NCBI GenBank assembly: GCA_964633145.1
Contig: CAZWFE010000035.1
Span: 1 to 25,303 of the forward strand
Source: CAJXSD01 sp964633145
GTDB taxonomy: Bacteria > Pseudomonadota > Alphaproteobacteria > Rhodobacterales > Rhodobacteraceae
Direction of reading: 5' to 3'
Length of the DNA stretch: 25,303 bases
Made by a program: the position numbers and the translations under genes. Under the pieces are notes generated by a model. It made no database searches. It had not been told where the DNA came from and saw nothing but the letters and a program-made list of their open reading frames with translations. Below, piece after piece: positions 15,463 through 24,063 of the stretch; position 1 is the stretch's first letter; every line of letters begins with the position of its first letter.

Positions 15463-16692
15463 ATGCGCAGAGTTGTCGTCACAGGTTTGGGGGTTGTCTC
15501 CTCAATCGGGAATAACGCCACAGAGGTTTTGGCCAGTTTGAAAGCCGGAAAATCCGGTATCACAGCCAATGCCGACATGGCAGAACATGGGTTTCGCAGC
15601 CAAATCGCAGGCAACGTCAAGCTGGACGTTGCTGATCATGTTGATAAGCGTACCTTGCGGTTTATGGGCCCTGGTGCGGCCTATGCCTATATCGCGATGG
15701 AGCAAGCGATTGCAGACGCTGGCCTGAGCGAGAGCGAGGTGTCCAACGTGCGCACAGGTTTGGTTGCAGGGTCGGGCGGTCCGTCCACCAGCGCAATGTT
15801 GGCCGCGCATCAGGTGGTGCAAAAATCAGGATCACCAAAGCGTATTGGACCATTTGCCGTACCAAAATGTATGTCATCAACCATTTCGGCAAACCTGTCG
15901 ACCGCCTATAAAATTAAGGGTGTCAATTATTCGATTACCTCGGCCTGTTCGACATCACTGCATTGCATAGGCAATGCCGCTGAACAGATTATGCTGGGCA
16001 AACAGGATATCATGTTTGCGGGCGGCGGCGAAGAGCTGGACTGGACGCTGTCGTGTCTGTTTGACGCAATGGGTGCGATGTCATCAAAATATAATGACAC
16101 CCCCGAAAAAGCGTCACGCGCATTCGATGGAAACCGCGATGGATTTGTCATCGGCGGTGGCGGCGGTATTTTGGTGCTAGAGGATTTGGACCATGCGCTG
16201 GCGCGTGGGGCCAAGATTTATGCCGAGGTTACCGGCTATGGTGCAACATCAGATGGCCACGACATGGTCGCGCCCTCGGGCGAAGGCGGCGAACGCGCAA
16301 TGCGGCTGGCATTGAGCACCTTGGAAGAAGGTCGCAAGGTTGGCTATATCAATGCGCATGGCACATCCACACCTGTGGGTGATGTAGGCGAGATTGAGGC
16401 CGTGCGTCGTGTGTTTGGTCAGGGATCAACCCCGCCTGTCAGTTCGACAAAATCAATGACAGGTCACAGCCAAGGCGCCACTGGCGCACAAGAGGCCGTG
16501 TATTGTTTGTTGATGCTAGAGCACGATTTCATCGCGCCATCGATCAATGTTGAGACATTGGATCCCGCATTGGACCCTGCTGAGATTGCAACCACATTGG
16601 TTGAAAATGCGGGTTTGGATACGGTGATGACCAATAGCTTTGGTTTTGGTGGTACGAACGGGTCAATGCTGTTGTCGCGCTATCGCGGATAA
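15463..16692 (+). CDS. fabB: 3-oxoacyl-ACP synthase I
   Basis: FabB elongates acyl-ACP with malonyl-ACP and is required after FabA to lengthen cis-3-decenoyl-ACP. The 409-residue ketosynthase opens with MRRVVVTGLGVVSSIGN and has Cys162 in TSACSTSLHC, the two histidines in NAHGTSTPVGD and KSMTGHSQGA, and the end motif NSFGFGGTNGS. Two ATG codons stand side by side at 15460 and 15463; GGAG is only three bases from the first and six from the second, so I prefer the second. It lies between fabA and fabI in the same direction. Confidence 0.95.
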   Translation: MRRVVVTGLGVVSSIGNNATEVLASLKAGKSGITANADMAEHGFRSQIAGNVKLDVADHVDKRTLRFMGPGAAYAYIAMEQAIADAGLSESEVSNVRTGLVAGSGGPSTSAMLAAHQVVQKSGSPKRIGPFAVPKCMSSTISANLSTAYKIKGVNYSITSACSTSLHCIGNAAEQIMLGKQDIMFAGGGEELDWTLSCLFDAMGAMSSKYNDTPEKASRAFDGNRDGFVIGGGGGILVLEDLDHALARGAKIYAEVTGYGATSDGHDMVAPSGEGGERAMRLALSTLEEGRKVGYINAHGTSTPVGDVGEIEAVRRVFGQGSTPPVSSTKSMTGHSQGATGAQEAVYCLLMLEHDFIAPSINVETLDPALDPAEIATTLVENAGLDTVMTNSFGFGGTNGSMLLSRYRG

Positions 16693-16712
16693 GATCTGAT
16701 ATGAGATTTGGG

Positions 16713-16747
16713 GAGGGCTTTGCCCTCTTGGCCGCGAGAGCGGCCAA
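16713..16747 (+). terminator. Tandem hairpins between fabB and fabI
   Basis: GAGGGC (16713-16718) pairs with GCCCTC (16722-16727) over a three-T loop, and directly after it TTGGCCGC (16728-16735) pairs with GCGGCCAA (16740-16747) over the tetraloop GAGA. No T-run follows, so complete termination is unlikely; a role as transcript stabiliser, attenuator or 3' end block is possible. The second hairpin belongs to the repeat described separately. Confidence 0.5.
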
Positions 16748-16780
16748 TTCACCCAGAGTATTTTGGCAAAATTGAAAGCC
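16728..16780 (+). repeat. Hairpin-plus-tail intergenic repeat, copy 1
   Basis: An 8-bp hairpin is followed after a short linker by a 25-base tail (16756-16780) that begins GAGTATTTT and ends TGAAAGCC, and contains the inverted repeat ATTTTG-G-CAAAAT. The tail matches copy 2 after metK at 22 of 25 positions. The copy sits between fabB and fabI, reading with the genes. Confidence 0.7.
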
Positions 16781-16802
16781 CATTTAGAGTTAGGGGAATG
16801 TC

Positions 16803-17588
16803 ATGCAACTGGCGGGAAAACGTGGATTGATCATGGGGGTCGCAAATGAGCGGTCCATTGCTTGGGGCATTGCAAAGGCCTGTGCTGAGGCTGGTGCTGA
16901 GTTGGCATTTACATATCAAGGTGAGGCCTTTGGGTCGCGTTTGGCCCCACTGGCGGCATCGGTCGGGTCCGATTTTATGGTTGATGTCGATGTCACGGAT
17001 GATGCGTCATTGGATGCAGCCTTTGATCAGTTGGCGGCGCGCTGGGGCACAATCGATTTTGTCGTACATGCGATTGCCTATTCCGATAAGAACGAATTGA
17101 CGGGTCGGTTTGTGAACACAAGCCGCGCAAATTTCAAAAATTCGTTGGATATCTCGGCCTATTCTTTTATTGAGGTGGCCCGCCGTGCGCACCCGATGAT
17201 GGTCGAAAATGGGGGCAGTTTGGTTACGTTGACTTATCAAGGGTCCAACCGAGTGACGCCGTTTTACAATGTGATGGGGGTGGCCAAGGCAGCCTTGGAA
17301 GCCACCACGCGGTATTTGGCAAATGATTTGGGGCCAGACGGCATTCGGGTGAATGCCATTTCACCCGGTCCGATGAAAACATTGGCAGGTGCGGCCATTG
17401 GCGGCGCGCGCAAGACCTATAAGCATACGGATACCAATGCGCCGTTGCGGTCAAACGCAACATTAGAGGCCGTGGGCGGCACGGCTGTTTATTTAATGTC
17501 GGATGCGGGTGCTTGCACCACTGGCGAAATCATTCGCGTCGATGGTGGGTACCATGTTTTGGGGATGCCACAGCCTGAAAATATCTGA
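16803..17588 (+). CDS. fabI: Enoyl-ACP reductase (NADH)
   Basis: FabI performs the last reduction of each fatty acid elongation cycle. The 261-residue short-chain-dehydrogenase-like protein begins with MGVANERSIAWGIA (11-24), the FabI form of the nucleotide loop, and has Tyr145 and the Tyr155-x6-Lys162 pair (FYNVMGVAK), equal to Tyr146, Tyr156 and Lys163 of Escherichia coli. SPGPMKTLAG is the conserved substrate-loop region. AGGGG lies upstream of the ATG. The 110-base gap after fabB holds two hairpins and the intergenic repeat, so it may be partly independent of fabAB. Confidence 0.95.
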   Translation: MQLAGKRGLIMGVANERSIAWGIAKACAEAGAELAFTYQGEAFGSRLAPLAASVGSDFMVDVDVTDDASLDAAFDQLAARWGTIDFVVHAIAYSDKNELTGRFVNTSRANFKNSLDISAYSFIEVARRAHPMMVENGGSLVTLTYQGSNRVTPFYNVMGVAKAALEATTRYLANDLGPDGIRVNAISPGPMKTLAGAAIGGARKTYKHTDTNAPLRSNATLEAVGGTAVYLMSDAGACTTGEIIRVDGGYHVLGMPQPENI

Positions 17589-17601
17589 TTTATCACTGGA
17601 T

Positions 17602-17628
17602 GAACCGGCGGTTTTAATCCGCCAGTTC
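17602..17628. terminator. Hairpin at the fabI/miaB convergent junction
   Basis: GAACCGGCGG (17602-17611) and CCGCCAGTTC (17619-17628) pair with one mismatch around a 7-base loop. It overlaps the last codons of miaB and lies just after fabI. No T-run follows on either strand, so it may be a weak bidirectional terminator or only a 3' stem. Confidence 0.35.
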
Positions 17629-18939
17629 ACCGTTTAGTGAGTTGCGATTGCTTTGCGTGATGCGCACGCGGCGGATATCGCCGACCTTGGCATCAGTGTC
17701 TGACACATGCACCGCGTGCAGGTATTCAGATTTGCCAACCATTTGATTTTCAAAACGTCCCGCGCGTTCGAACAGGACCGACACGGTTTTGCCGACCATG
17801 CTGTCTTGGATCGATTTTTGTTGATCGGCGATCAGCGCCTGTAATTGCGCCAGTCGTTCGGTTTTGACGTCCTCGGCCACCTGGTCGCGTTCGGCGGCTG
17901 GCGTGCCTGGGCGGGTTGAGTATTTGAACGAAAACGCTTGGCCATAGTTGACGGCACGGATCAAATCCATGGTGTCTTGGAAATCTTGGTCGGTTTCTTC
18001 GGGGAAGCCCACGATAAAATCGCCCGAGATTAAAATGTCGGGACGCGCCGCGCGGATGCGTTCAATGACGGCAAGATAGCTGGCGGCATCATGGCTGCGG
18101 TTCATGCGTTTTAGGATGCGATCAGATCCAGACTGAACGGGCAGATGCAGGTAGGGCATCAGTTTGGAACAGGTGCCATGTGCTTCGATCAAATCATCGG
18201 ACATGTCGTTGGGGTGGCTGGTGGTAAACCGGATGCGTTCCAACCCGTCCACGCGGTCCAGTTCCCAGATCAACTGGGCCAGCGACCAATCTGACCCATC
18301 GGGGCCAGAACCATGATAGGCATTGACGTTTTGACCCAAAAGCGTGATTTCACGCACGCCGCGGTCGACCAATTCGCGCGCCTCATCCAAAATGCGCGAC
18401 ACGGGGCGCGATACCTCGGCGCCGCGTGTATAGGGGACCACGCAAAAGGCGCAGAATTTATCGCAGCCCTCTTGGACGGTCAGAAACGCGGCAGGGGCGC
18501 GTTTGGCCTTGGGGCGCGATTTAAGGTGTTCAAATTTATCCTCGGTCGGGAAATCTGTATCAATGGCTTTGACGCCTTGGCCTGATTTTGCCTCTAACTC
18601 GGGTAGGCGGTGATAGCTTTGTGGGCCTACGACCAAATCAACCATAGGCTGGCGCCGCATGATTTCGTCGCCCTCGGCTTGGGCCACGCAGCCTGCAACG
18701 CCAATTTTTAGATCAGGTTTTGCAGATTTCAGGTGTTTATAGCGGCCCAGTTCGGAATATACCTTCTCTGCGGCCTTTTCGCGGATGTGGCAGGTGTTTA
18801 ACAAAATCATATCCGCATCATCAGGGGTATCGGTTTCGACATAGCCTGCGCCGCCCATGGCTTCGGCCATGCGTTCGCTGTCATAGACATTCATCTGGCA
18901 GCCATAGGTTTTGATGTACAGTTTTTTCGGCTCGGTCAT
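17614..18939 (-). CDS. miaB: tRNA-2-methylthio-N6-dimethylallyladenosine synthase
   Basis: MiaB is a radical SAM enzyme that adds the methylthio group at adenosine 37 of tRNAs reading UNN codons. The 441-residue protein has all three domains: the N-terminal methylthiotransferase domain with cysteines 14, 50 and 84 for the auxiliary iron-sulfur cluster, the radical SAM motif CDKFCAFC (Cys159, Cys163, Cys166), and a C-terminal TRAM domain (about 375-441, GKTVSVLFERAGR). The ATG at 18939 is preceded by AGGA at about ten bases, and MTEPKKLYIKTYGCQMN matches the family. It converges on fabI and diverges from a glycosyltransferase-like gene. Confidence 0.96.
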   Translation of the reverse strand: MTEPKKLYIKTYGCQMNVYDSERMAEAMGGAGYVETDTPDDADMILLNTCHIREKAAEKVYSELGRYKHLKSAKPDLKIGVAGCVAQAEGDEIMRRQPMVDLVVGPQSYHRLPELEAKSGQGVKAIDTDFPTEDKFEHLKSRPKAKRAPAAFLTVQEGCDKFCAFCVVPYTRGAEVSRPVSRILDEARELVDRGVREITLLGQNVNAYHGSGPDGSDWSLAQLIWELDRVDGLERIRFTTSHPNDMSDDLIEAHGTCSKLMPYLHLPVQSGSDRILKRMNRSHDAASYLAVIERIRAARPDILISGDFIVGFPEETDQDFQDTMDLIRAVNYGQAFSFKYSTRPGTPAAERDQVAEDVKTERLAQLQALIADQQKSIQDSMVGKTVSVLFERAGRFENQMVGKSEYLHAVHVSDTDAKVGDIRRVRITQSNRNSLNGELAD

Positions 18940-19047
18940 ATCTGTCGGTCCTGTCCAATCATGTTGCGGCCTGCTATATCAAATTATGGCCAACTTGCAA
19001 TGGCTGGGAATTTTATCTTAGCTAAAGGTACAAAGGGACTGCAGCGG

Positions 19048-19932
19048 ATGTTTGATTTTAACAGCTTGGATGATTTCATCGCCAAGGGGCCGCGGTTTTC
19101 ACGGTCTGACGTGGTGGCATTGATCTTGGCCGAGGATTTTTTCCAACTGGATCAAACGATCGCACATCATATGCAGCTGGGGTTTGATCACTGTATTGTG
19201 ATATCGCGCAGCGCCTTGGGCGATTGTGGCCAGTCGCAGGATGTAATGACCACCGTCTATCATGATATTTTTGCCCAAAACGCCTTGGCCGATGTGGTCA
19301 ATCGGTGCATGCCCCTGTTTGATGGGGGATGGGTTATGACCTGTTATAACGGGGAATTTCTGTATTTCCCGTTTTGTGAAACACGCAGCATTGCTGATGT
19401 GACGCAATTTGTGATGCAAGAACAGCGATCATCCATTCCTGTGGTGGTGGTCGATGCCTATCCAGCGCAAATGCCAAAGGCAGGGTTTGACGTGACTGGG
19501 CAAACCCCGATGACACAAGACGCATTCATTGATTCCATCGGTTATCATGCAACCGCGCGCTGGAATATGGATCAAGGCTGCGCCTATGAACGCAAATTGG
19601 ATATGTTTGGCGGGCTGAAATGGCGGTTTTGTGAATATGTGCCATATGAACGGCGCCGCATTGATCGCGTTGCCCTGTTTCAGGCAAGGTCTGGCTTGGT
19701 GATGGTCGATGATTTTAACTTTGCAGATCAGGAATATAACACCTATCAAGGCCAATATCACAACAGTTTGCGCGCCGCGATTGTGTCGTATCGCACGGCC
19801 AAATCGCTATCGCAAAACCCTGCGTCCCGATCCGAAATTACGCAATTTTCTTGGGATCATTCGGTGCCATGGACGCGCAGGTCGCAGCAATTGCTAGATT
19901 TAGGTCTGATTGAGGCGGGGCAATGGTTTTAA
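19048..19932 (+). CDS. Glycosyltransferase-like protein, function not assigned
   Basis: I only tentatively place this 294-residue protein. The N-terminal part (VVALILAEDFFQLDQTIAHHMQLGFDHCIVISRS, in two conserved blocks) recalls the first strand-helix-strand of family-2-like glycosyltransferases, where a distant-site 'HH..LGFDH' pattern is common, but no clear DxD metal motif follows. VPVVVVDAYPAQ-like and WRFCEYVPYERRRIDRV segments are seen further on. No signal peptide or membrane helix is evident. The open frame begins at 18961, yet AAGGGA precedes the ATG at 19048 and the first 29 residues look non-coding, so I chose 19048. It stands between miaB and phoH and could be a surface-polysaccharide enzyme; confidence in function is low. 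Confidence 0.7.
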   Translation: MFDFNSLDDFIAKGPRFSRSDVVALILAEDFFQLDQTIAHHMQLGFDHCIVISRSALGDCGQSQDVMTTVYHDIFAQNALADVVNRCMPLFDGGWVMTCYNGEFLYFPFCETRSIADVTQFVMQEQRSSIPVVVVDAYPAQMPKAGFDVTGQTPMTQDAFIDSIGYHATARWNMDQGCAYERKLDMFGGLKWRFCEYVPYERRRIDRVALFQARSGLVMVDDFNFADQEYNTYQGQYHNSLRAAIVSYRTAKSLSQNPASRSEITQFSWDHSVPWTRRSQQLLDLGLIEAGQWF

Positions 19933-20043
19933 CAGCTGTTTATACCAAAGGTTTGGCCAAAATTTTTATCATAGGTGATAACTAGGTCTTGCGTTTTTCA
20001 ATATTGCACTGCACCATATATATACTTGGATAAGGAGTATTGT

Positions 20044-21081
20044 GTGACACACACCACGTTAGGGGGCGACGCCGAGGTCGCAGTTGCAGGTCAGGTGACC
20101 CTTGATTTCCCAGATAACCGTTTATTGGTCGAACTCTGCGGGGCGTTTGATAAAAATCTGGCGAAAATTGAACAGCAACTTGACGTGCAGATGATCCGAC
20201 GTGGCAACCAAATTTCCGTCTTTGGCACGGATGATGCGGTTGCGGCAGCCCAAGATGTGGTTCAATCGCTTTATGACCGGCTTGAATCGGGCAAGGCCGT
20301 TGAATTTGGTGATGTTGATCGCGAATTGCGCATGGGGCGCGGTGGGGGCGATCCATCTGGTTTTGCCGACAGTCAAATGGAAATGTTCAAGGCAGGCCGC
20401 GTTGAATTGAAAACCCGCAAGAAATCCGTGGAACCGCGCACCGATGCGCAGAAAGCCTATGTTTTATCGTTGATGAATAACGAACTGGCCTTTGGCATTG
20501 GGCCGGCCGGTACAGGCAAAACATATCTGGCTGTGGCTGTGGCGGTGAATAAATTTATCAACGGCGAAGTGGATCGGATCATCCTGTCGCGCCCTGCGGT
20601 CGAGGCGGGCGAAAAGCTGGGCTATCTGCCCGGTGATATGAAGGATAAGGTCGATCCCTATATGCAGCCATTGTATGATGCGCTGAATGATTTTTTGCCG
20701 GGCAAAACGCTGGCCAAGCTGATCGAGGAAAAGCGGATTGAAATTGCGCCGCTGGCCTTTATGCGCGGACGGACATTGGCCAATGCCTTTGTTGTGCTGG
20801 ACGAGGCGCAAAATGCCACTGCGATGCAGATGAAAATGTTTTTAACCCGCTTGGGCGAAGGGTCGCGTATGGTCATCACTGGCGATCGGTCGCAAATCGA
20901 TTTGCCGCGTGGGGTGCAATCGGGATTGACCGATGCGGAACGGTTGTTGAAATCTGTGTCAGGGATCAGCTTTAATTACTTTACCGCCAAGGATGTGGTG
21001 CGCCACCCATTGGTCGCCGCCATCATCGAGGCCTATGACGATGATAACAAACAGACCCTGTTGAAACGGGCCAAGTCATAA
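20044..21081 (+). CDS. phoH: PhoH family ATPase (PhoH/YbeZ-like)
   Basis: The 345-residue protein has an N-terminal KH-like region (about 15-90) and a P-loop ATPase domain with Walker A GPAGTGKT (153-160) and Walker B VVLDEAQN (Asp253, Glu254), followed by TGDRSQIDLP. PhoH/YbeZ proteins are RNA-helicase-like ATPases associated with the ribosome-maturation factor YbeY, whose gene follows after 6 bases. The start is GTG at 20044, six bases after GGAG (20034-20037); the upstream ATG at 19975 would add 23 residues and lacks a site. It is the first gene of phoH-ybeY-ybeX-lnt. Confidence 0.93.
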   Translation: MTHTTLGGDAEVAVAGQVTLDFPDNRLLVELCGAFDKNLAKIEQQLDVQMIRRGNQISVFGTDDAVAAAQDVVQSLYDRLESGKAVEFGDVDRELRMGRGGGDPSGFADSQMEMFKAGRVELKTRKKSVEPRTDAQKAYVLSLMNNELAFGIGPAGTGKTYLAVAVAVNKFINGEVDRIILSRPAVEAGEKLGYLPGDMKDKVDPYMQPLYDALNDFLPGKTLAKLIEEKRIEIAPLAFMRGRTLANAFVVLDEAQNATAMQMKMFLTRLGEGSRMVITGDRSQIDLPRGVQSGLTDAERLLKSVSGISFNYFTAKDVVRHPLVAAIIEAYDDDNKQTLLKRAKS

Positions 21082-21087
21082 CCGCCC

Positions 21088-21594
21088 ATGCAGATTGAAA
21101 TTTTATTCGAAGATCCGCGGTGGCAGACTGCGCAGTTGCAAGACATTGCAACGCGTGCAGGGCGCGCGGTGATGGATCATTTGGGGTATGATGCCGACGA
21201 ACTGTCATGTGACCTGCTGGCCTGTGATGACAGGCGCATCATGGAACTGAATGGCGAATTTCGCGCAAAACCTACGCCCACCAATGTGTTGTCTTGGCCC
21301 TCGGACGAACGCGGGGCTGCCACAGATGGGGCAGACCCTGACAGATTGGACCTGCCCATGGATGCTGAATTGGGTGATATTGCCATTTCCTATGACACCT
21401 GCGAACGCGAAGCGCAGGACGCAGGTATAACATTTTGCGATCATGTGACGCATTTAGTGATACATGCCATATTGCATTTGTTGGGTTATGATCACATCCG
21501 TGACCAAGATGCCACGTTGATGGAAGGAATTGAAACTGACATACTTGGCAAAATGGGTATCAAAGACCCATATTACACAGACAGCCCTGACTAG
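21088..21594 (+). CDS. ybeY: Endoribonuclease/rRNA maturation factor
   Basis: YbeY is a zinc-dependent single-strand endoribonuclease needed for 16S rRNA 3' maturation and ribosome quality control. The 168-residue protein has the zinc motif HAILHLLGYDH, with His126, His130 and His136, plus the conserved FRAKPTPTNVLSWPS and LGDIAISYDTC blocks. It starts 6 bases after the phoH stop and the next gene begins 21 bases later, so all are probably one transcript. Confidence 0.95.
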   Translation: MQIEILFEDPRWQTAQLQDIATRAGRAVMDHLGYDADELSCDLLACDDRRIMELNGEFRAKPTPTNVLSWPSDERGAATDGADPDRLDLPMDAELGDIAISYDTCEREAQDAGITFCDHVTHLVIHAILHLLGYDHIRDQDATLMEGIETDILGKMGIKDPYYTDSPD

Positions 21595-21615
21595 GGCGCA
21601 TTTTGGATAGGATCA

Positions 21616-22506
21616 ATGGGTGATATAGAAGGATCTTCTAGGGCAGCGCAAAGCGCGCAGTCCCACGGGACACAGAAATCGCTGGTCAAACGCGTATTGA
21701 CGCGTCTGTTTGGCGGGCCAAGTGATGGGGCGCAGGGCGATCCATCGGCCAATGCCAACGCGATAGACAAATCTGAGATCAAGCCAGATATGTTAAACCT
21801 GCGCCATTTGCGGGTGGACGATGTGGCAATCCCCAAGGCAGAAATCGTAGCCGTTCCTGACAGCATCACCCGTGATGATCTGGTCGAGGTGTTTCGCAGC
21901 ACCGGCATGACCCGTATTCCCGTATATGGTGGCACCTTGGATACCCCCGTTGGTATGATCCATCTTAAGGATTTTTCGTTAAAACATGGCTTTGACGATG
22001 GGGGGAATGATTTCAACCTTGCGGCGATGTTGCGTCCGTTGTTGTTTGTGCCACCCTCTATGTCACTGGGGGTTTTGCTGACTAAAATGCAAACCGAACG
22101 GCGGCATATGGCCTTGGTGATTGATGAATATGGCGGCGTTGACGGTTTGGTCACGATTGAGGATTTGATCGAACAAGTCGTTGGTGAAATTGAGGACGAA
22201 CACGACATCGACGAAGCGCAATCGTGGCATTTGGAAAAACCGGGCCAATATGTATTGCTGGCCAAAGCATCCATCGAAGAATTTGCCCGCGAAACGGGTC
22301 TGGACCTGACCCAGGGCGAAGATATCGACGCCGAGGAAATCGATACCTTTGGCGGATTGATTTTTGTCCTTGCCGGTCGTGTTCCCGTGCGCGGAGAAGT
22401 GGTCCGCCATCCCTTGGGGGCCGAATTTGAAATCATGGATGCCGATCCGCGCCGCGTGAAACGGTTGCGTTTGCGTTTGCCCGAATTGGTCCAAGCGGCG
22501 GAATAA
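21616..22506 (+). CDS. ybeX: CBS-domain CorC/HlyC-like protein
   Basis: The 296-residue protein has paired CBS domains (about 62-185, with VAIPKAEIVAVP, GMTRIPVYGG and VIDEYGGVDGLVTIEDLIEQVVGEIEDE in separate conserved blocks) and a C-terminal CorC/HlyC domain (about 205-290). Such proteins are linked to magnesium and cobalt efflux and, through their position between ybeY and lnt, to ribosome and envelope upkeep; the biochemical role is not settled. There is no membrane domain, so this is the soluble YbeX/CorC form and not the membrane-anchored haemolysin-like form. Confidence 0.92.
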   Translation: MGDIEGSSRAAQSAQSHGTQKSLVKRVLTRLFGGPSDGAQGDPSANANAIDKSEIKPDMLNLRHLRVDDVAIPKAEIVAVPDSITRDDLVEVFRSTGMTRIPVYGGTLDTPVGMIHLKDFSLKHGFDDGGNDFNLAAMLRPLLFVPPSMSLGVLLTKMQTERRHMALVIDEYGGVDGLVTIEDLIEQVVGEIEDEHDIDEAQSWHLEKPGQYVLLAKASIEEFARETGLDLTQGEDIDAEEIDTFGGLIFVLAGRVPVRGEVVRHPLGAEFEIMDADPRRVKRLRLRLPELVQAAE

Positions 22507-22507
22507 C

Positions 22508-23989
22508 GTGCGGGGACCTTGGGGATTGCGCGGGTTAAATTTGGGGCTGGGGGCTGCTGTGGCGCTGGGCCATGCGCCACTATCGCTATGGCCTGTGTCG
22601 TTGTTGGCCTTATGCGGTTTCATCTTTGCACTGCATCGTGGACAACCCGATTTGCGTGGCGCGATGTCCGCAGCATTTTTCCTAGGCTTGGGATATTTTC
22701 TGATCACCCTGAATTGGATCGTTGAGCCATTTTTCATTGATCCCCTGCGCCATGGTTGGATGGCGCCCATTGCCCTATTGGCTATGGCGGGGGGGCTGGC
22801 CCTGATCTGGCTGTTGGTCGGAATTGGTTGGCATTGGGCGCGTGGTTTGGGCGTGGCGGTTGGTTTGGCCATCGCGGAATATATCCGTGCGCATATCTTT
22901 GGCGGGTTTCCATGGGGCCTGCCGGCCTATATTCTGCTAGACAGCCCACTGCAGGGGATATTGGCGTTGATCGGGCCATATGGCGCGACGCTATGCGTGG
23001 CGTTGGTGGCTGCGACACCCGTTGTAATATTGTCAAATCGCGTCATTGGTGGCGCGCTGGTGGCCCTGCTGATCGGCATGATATGGTCTCTCATGCCTGT
23101 CGCGCGGAGTGTTATACCAAATGATCAGGCCACGCAATTTACCGTGCGTTTGGTCCAGCCCAACGCACCGCAGCATCAAAAATGGGATCCGCGCTATGCG
23201 CCGATGTTTTTTGACCGCATGTTGGATATGTCCGCGCGCGGTCCGCAACCTGATCTGATCATATGGCCGGAATCAGCCGTGGCTGAGGTCCTAAATTACG
23301 CCCAACCGCAACTGGATGCTATGGCGCAGGCCAGCCCGAACAGTGATCTGTTGTTTGGGATATTGCGCATTGATCAGCAAGAGCGCATGAAAAACAGTAT
23401 GGCGCTGCTGCGTCAGGGACAGTTGTCAGCGATCTATGACAAAACGCTGTTGGTGCCTTTTGGCGAATATATGCCGTGGGAACCTGTCCTGCGGCCCTTG
23501 GGTTTGGGCATCTTTTATGATTGGTTTGGTGCGGCCTTTGCGCCCGGCACGGGGCCGCAAACCATGACGCTTAGCACTGGGCGCACCATCGCGCCGCTGA
23601 TCTGTTATGAGGCCATCTTTCCCGATTTTGTCCGCACCTCTGCGGCGCAAGGGACCGATGTGATTGTCCAAATCACCAATGACGCTTGGTTTGGTACACG
23701 CAGCGGCCCAGCACAACATCTGGCGCAGGCCCGCGCGCGGGCCATCGAAACGGGGCTGCCCATGATCCGCGTGGCCAATACCGGGATTTCTGCGGTCATT
23801 TCCCCCGATGGCGCGGTGATCCACTCAATTGGCTTGAACGATATGGGCTGGGCCGATGTGGCCATGCCCGCGAAATTGCAGGCAACACTATATCTGCGTC
23901 ATGGGGATCTGGCCTTTTGGATCCTTGCGATCCTTGCAACATCCCTAGGCGTAATCGCACGCCGCAGAGATAATTTATTGACCATTTGA
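22508..23989 (+). CDS. lnt: Apolipoprotein N-acyltransferase
   Basis: Lnt adds the third acyl chain to the N-terminal cysteine of lipoproteins in the inner membrane. The 493-residue protein has about six to eight hydrophobic segments in its first 200 residues, a carbon-nitrogen hydrolase domain, and a last membrane helix near 465-485. The catalytic triad is Glu255 (WPESAV), Lys312 (YDKTLLVPFGEYMP) and Cys366 (LICYEAIFP), equal to Glu267, Lys335 and Cys387 of Escherichia coli. The start is GTG at 22508, one base after the ybeX stop, with only a weak GCGGAA site, so translation probably depends on coupling. Confidence 0.95.
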   Translation: MRGPWGLRGLNLGLGAAVALGHAPLSLWPVSLLALCGFIFALHRGQPDLRGAMSAAFFLGLGYFLITLNWIVEPFFIDPLRHGWMAPIALLAMAGGLALIWLLVGIGWHWARGLGVAVGLAIAEYIRAHIFGGFPWGLPAYILLDSPLQGILALIGPYGATLCVALVAATPVVILSNRVIGGALVALLIGMIWSLMPVARSVIPNDQATQFTVRLVQPNAPQHQKWDPRYAPMFFDRMLDMSARGPQPDLIIWPESAVAEVLNYAQPQLDAMAQASPNSDLLFGILRIDQQERMKNSMALLRQGQLSAIYDKTLLVPFGEYMPWEPVLRPLGLGIFYDWFGAAFAPGTGPQTMTLSTGRTIAPLICYEAIFPDFVRTSAAQGTDVIVQITNDAWFGTRSGPAQHLAQARARAIETGLPMIRVANTGISAVISPDGAVIHSIGLNDMGWADVAMPAKLQATLYLRHGDLAFWILAILATSLGVIARRRDNLLTI

Positions 23990-24005
23990 TGTAACACACC
24001 TATCT
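23978..24005 (+). promoter_or_regulatory. metK promoter
   Basis: TTGACC (23978-23983) lies in the last codons of lnt, and CTATCT (24000-24005) stands 17 bases after TTGAC, a good alphaproteobacterial pair. Transcription would begin at about 24012, a few bases before the riboswitch stem. Confidence 0.65.
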
Positions 24006-24017
24006 ACCAACCATATG

Positions 24018-24063
24018 GTGTCACAACGGCTTCCTGGCGTGGCACTGAATTCATCAACGGAGC
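24018..24063 (+). promoter_or_regulatory. SAM/SAH riboswitch controlling metK
   Basis: GTGTCAC (24018-24024) pairs with GTGGCAC (24039-24045) in a 7-bp stem containing one G-U pair, closing the conserved loop AACGGCTTCCTGGC. The loop bases GCTTCC (24029-24034) are complementary, with one bulge, to GGAGC (24059-24063), which is the Shine-Dalgarno of metK. This is the compact pseudoknot of the SAM/SAH class known upstream of metK in Rhodobacterales. Binding of S-adenosylmethionine is expected to hide the ribosome site and lower MetK synthesis. Confidence 0.9.

Noticed and set aside
19933..20043. Promoter of phoH in the AT-rich stretch with TATATATA
   Set aside because: Several -10-like hexamers exist but none has a -35 partner at 16-18 bases, so no site is assigned.
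21591..22872. Two long minus-strand frames (329 and 269 codons) opposite ybeX and lnt
   Set aside because: Their residues are low-complexity Ser/Pro/Arg-rich without family features, and the plus-strand genes are certain.
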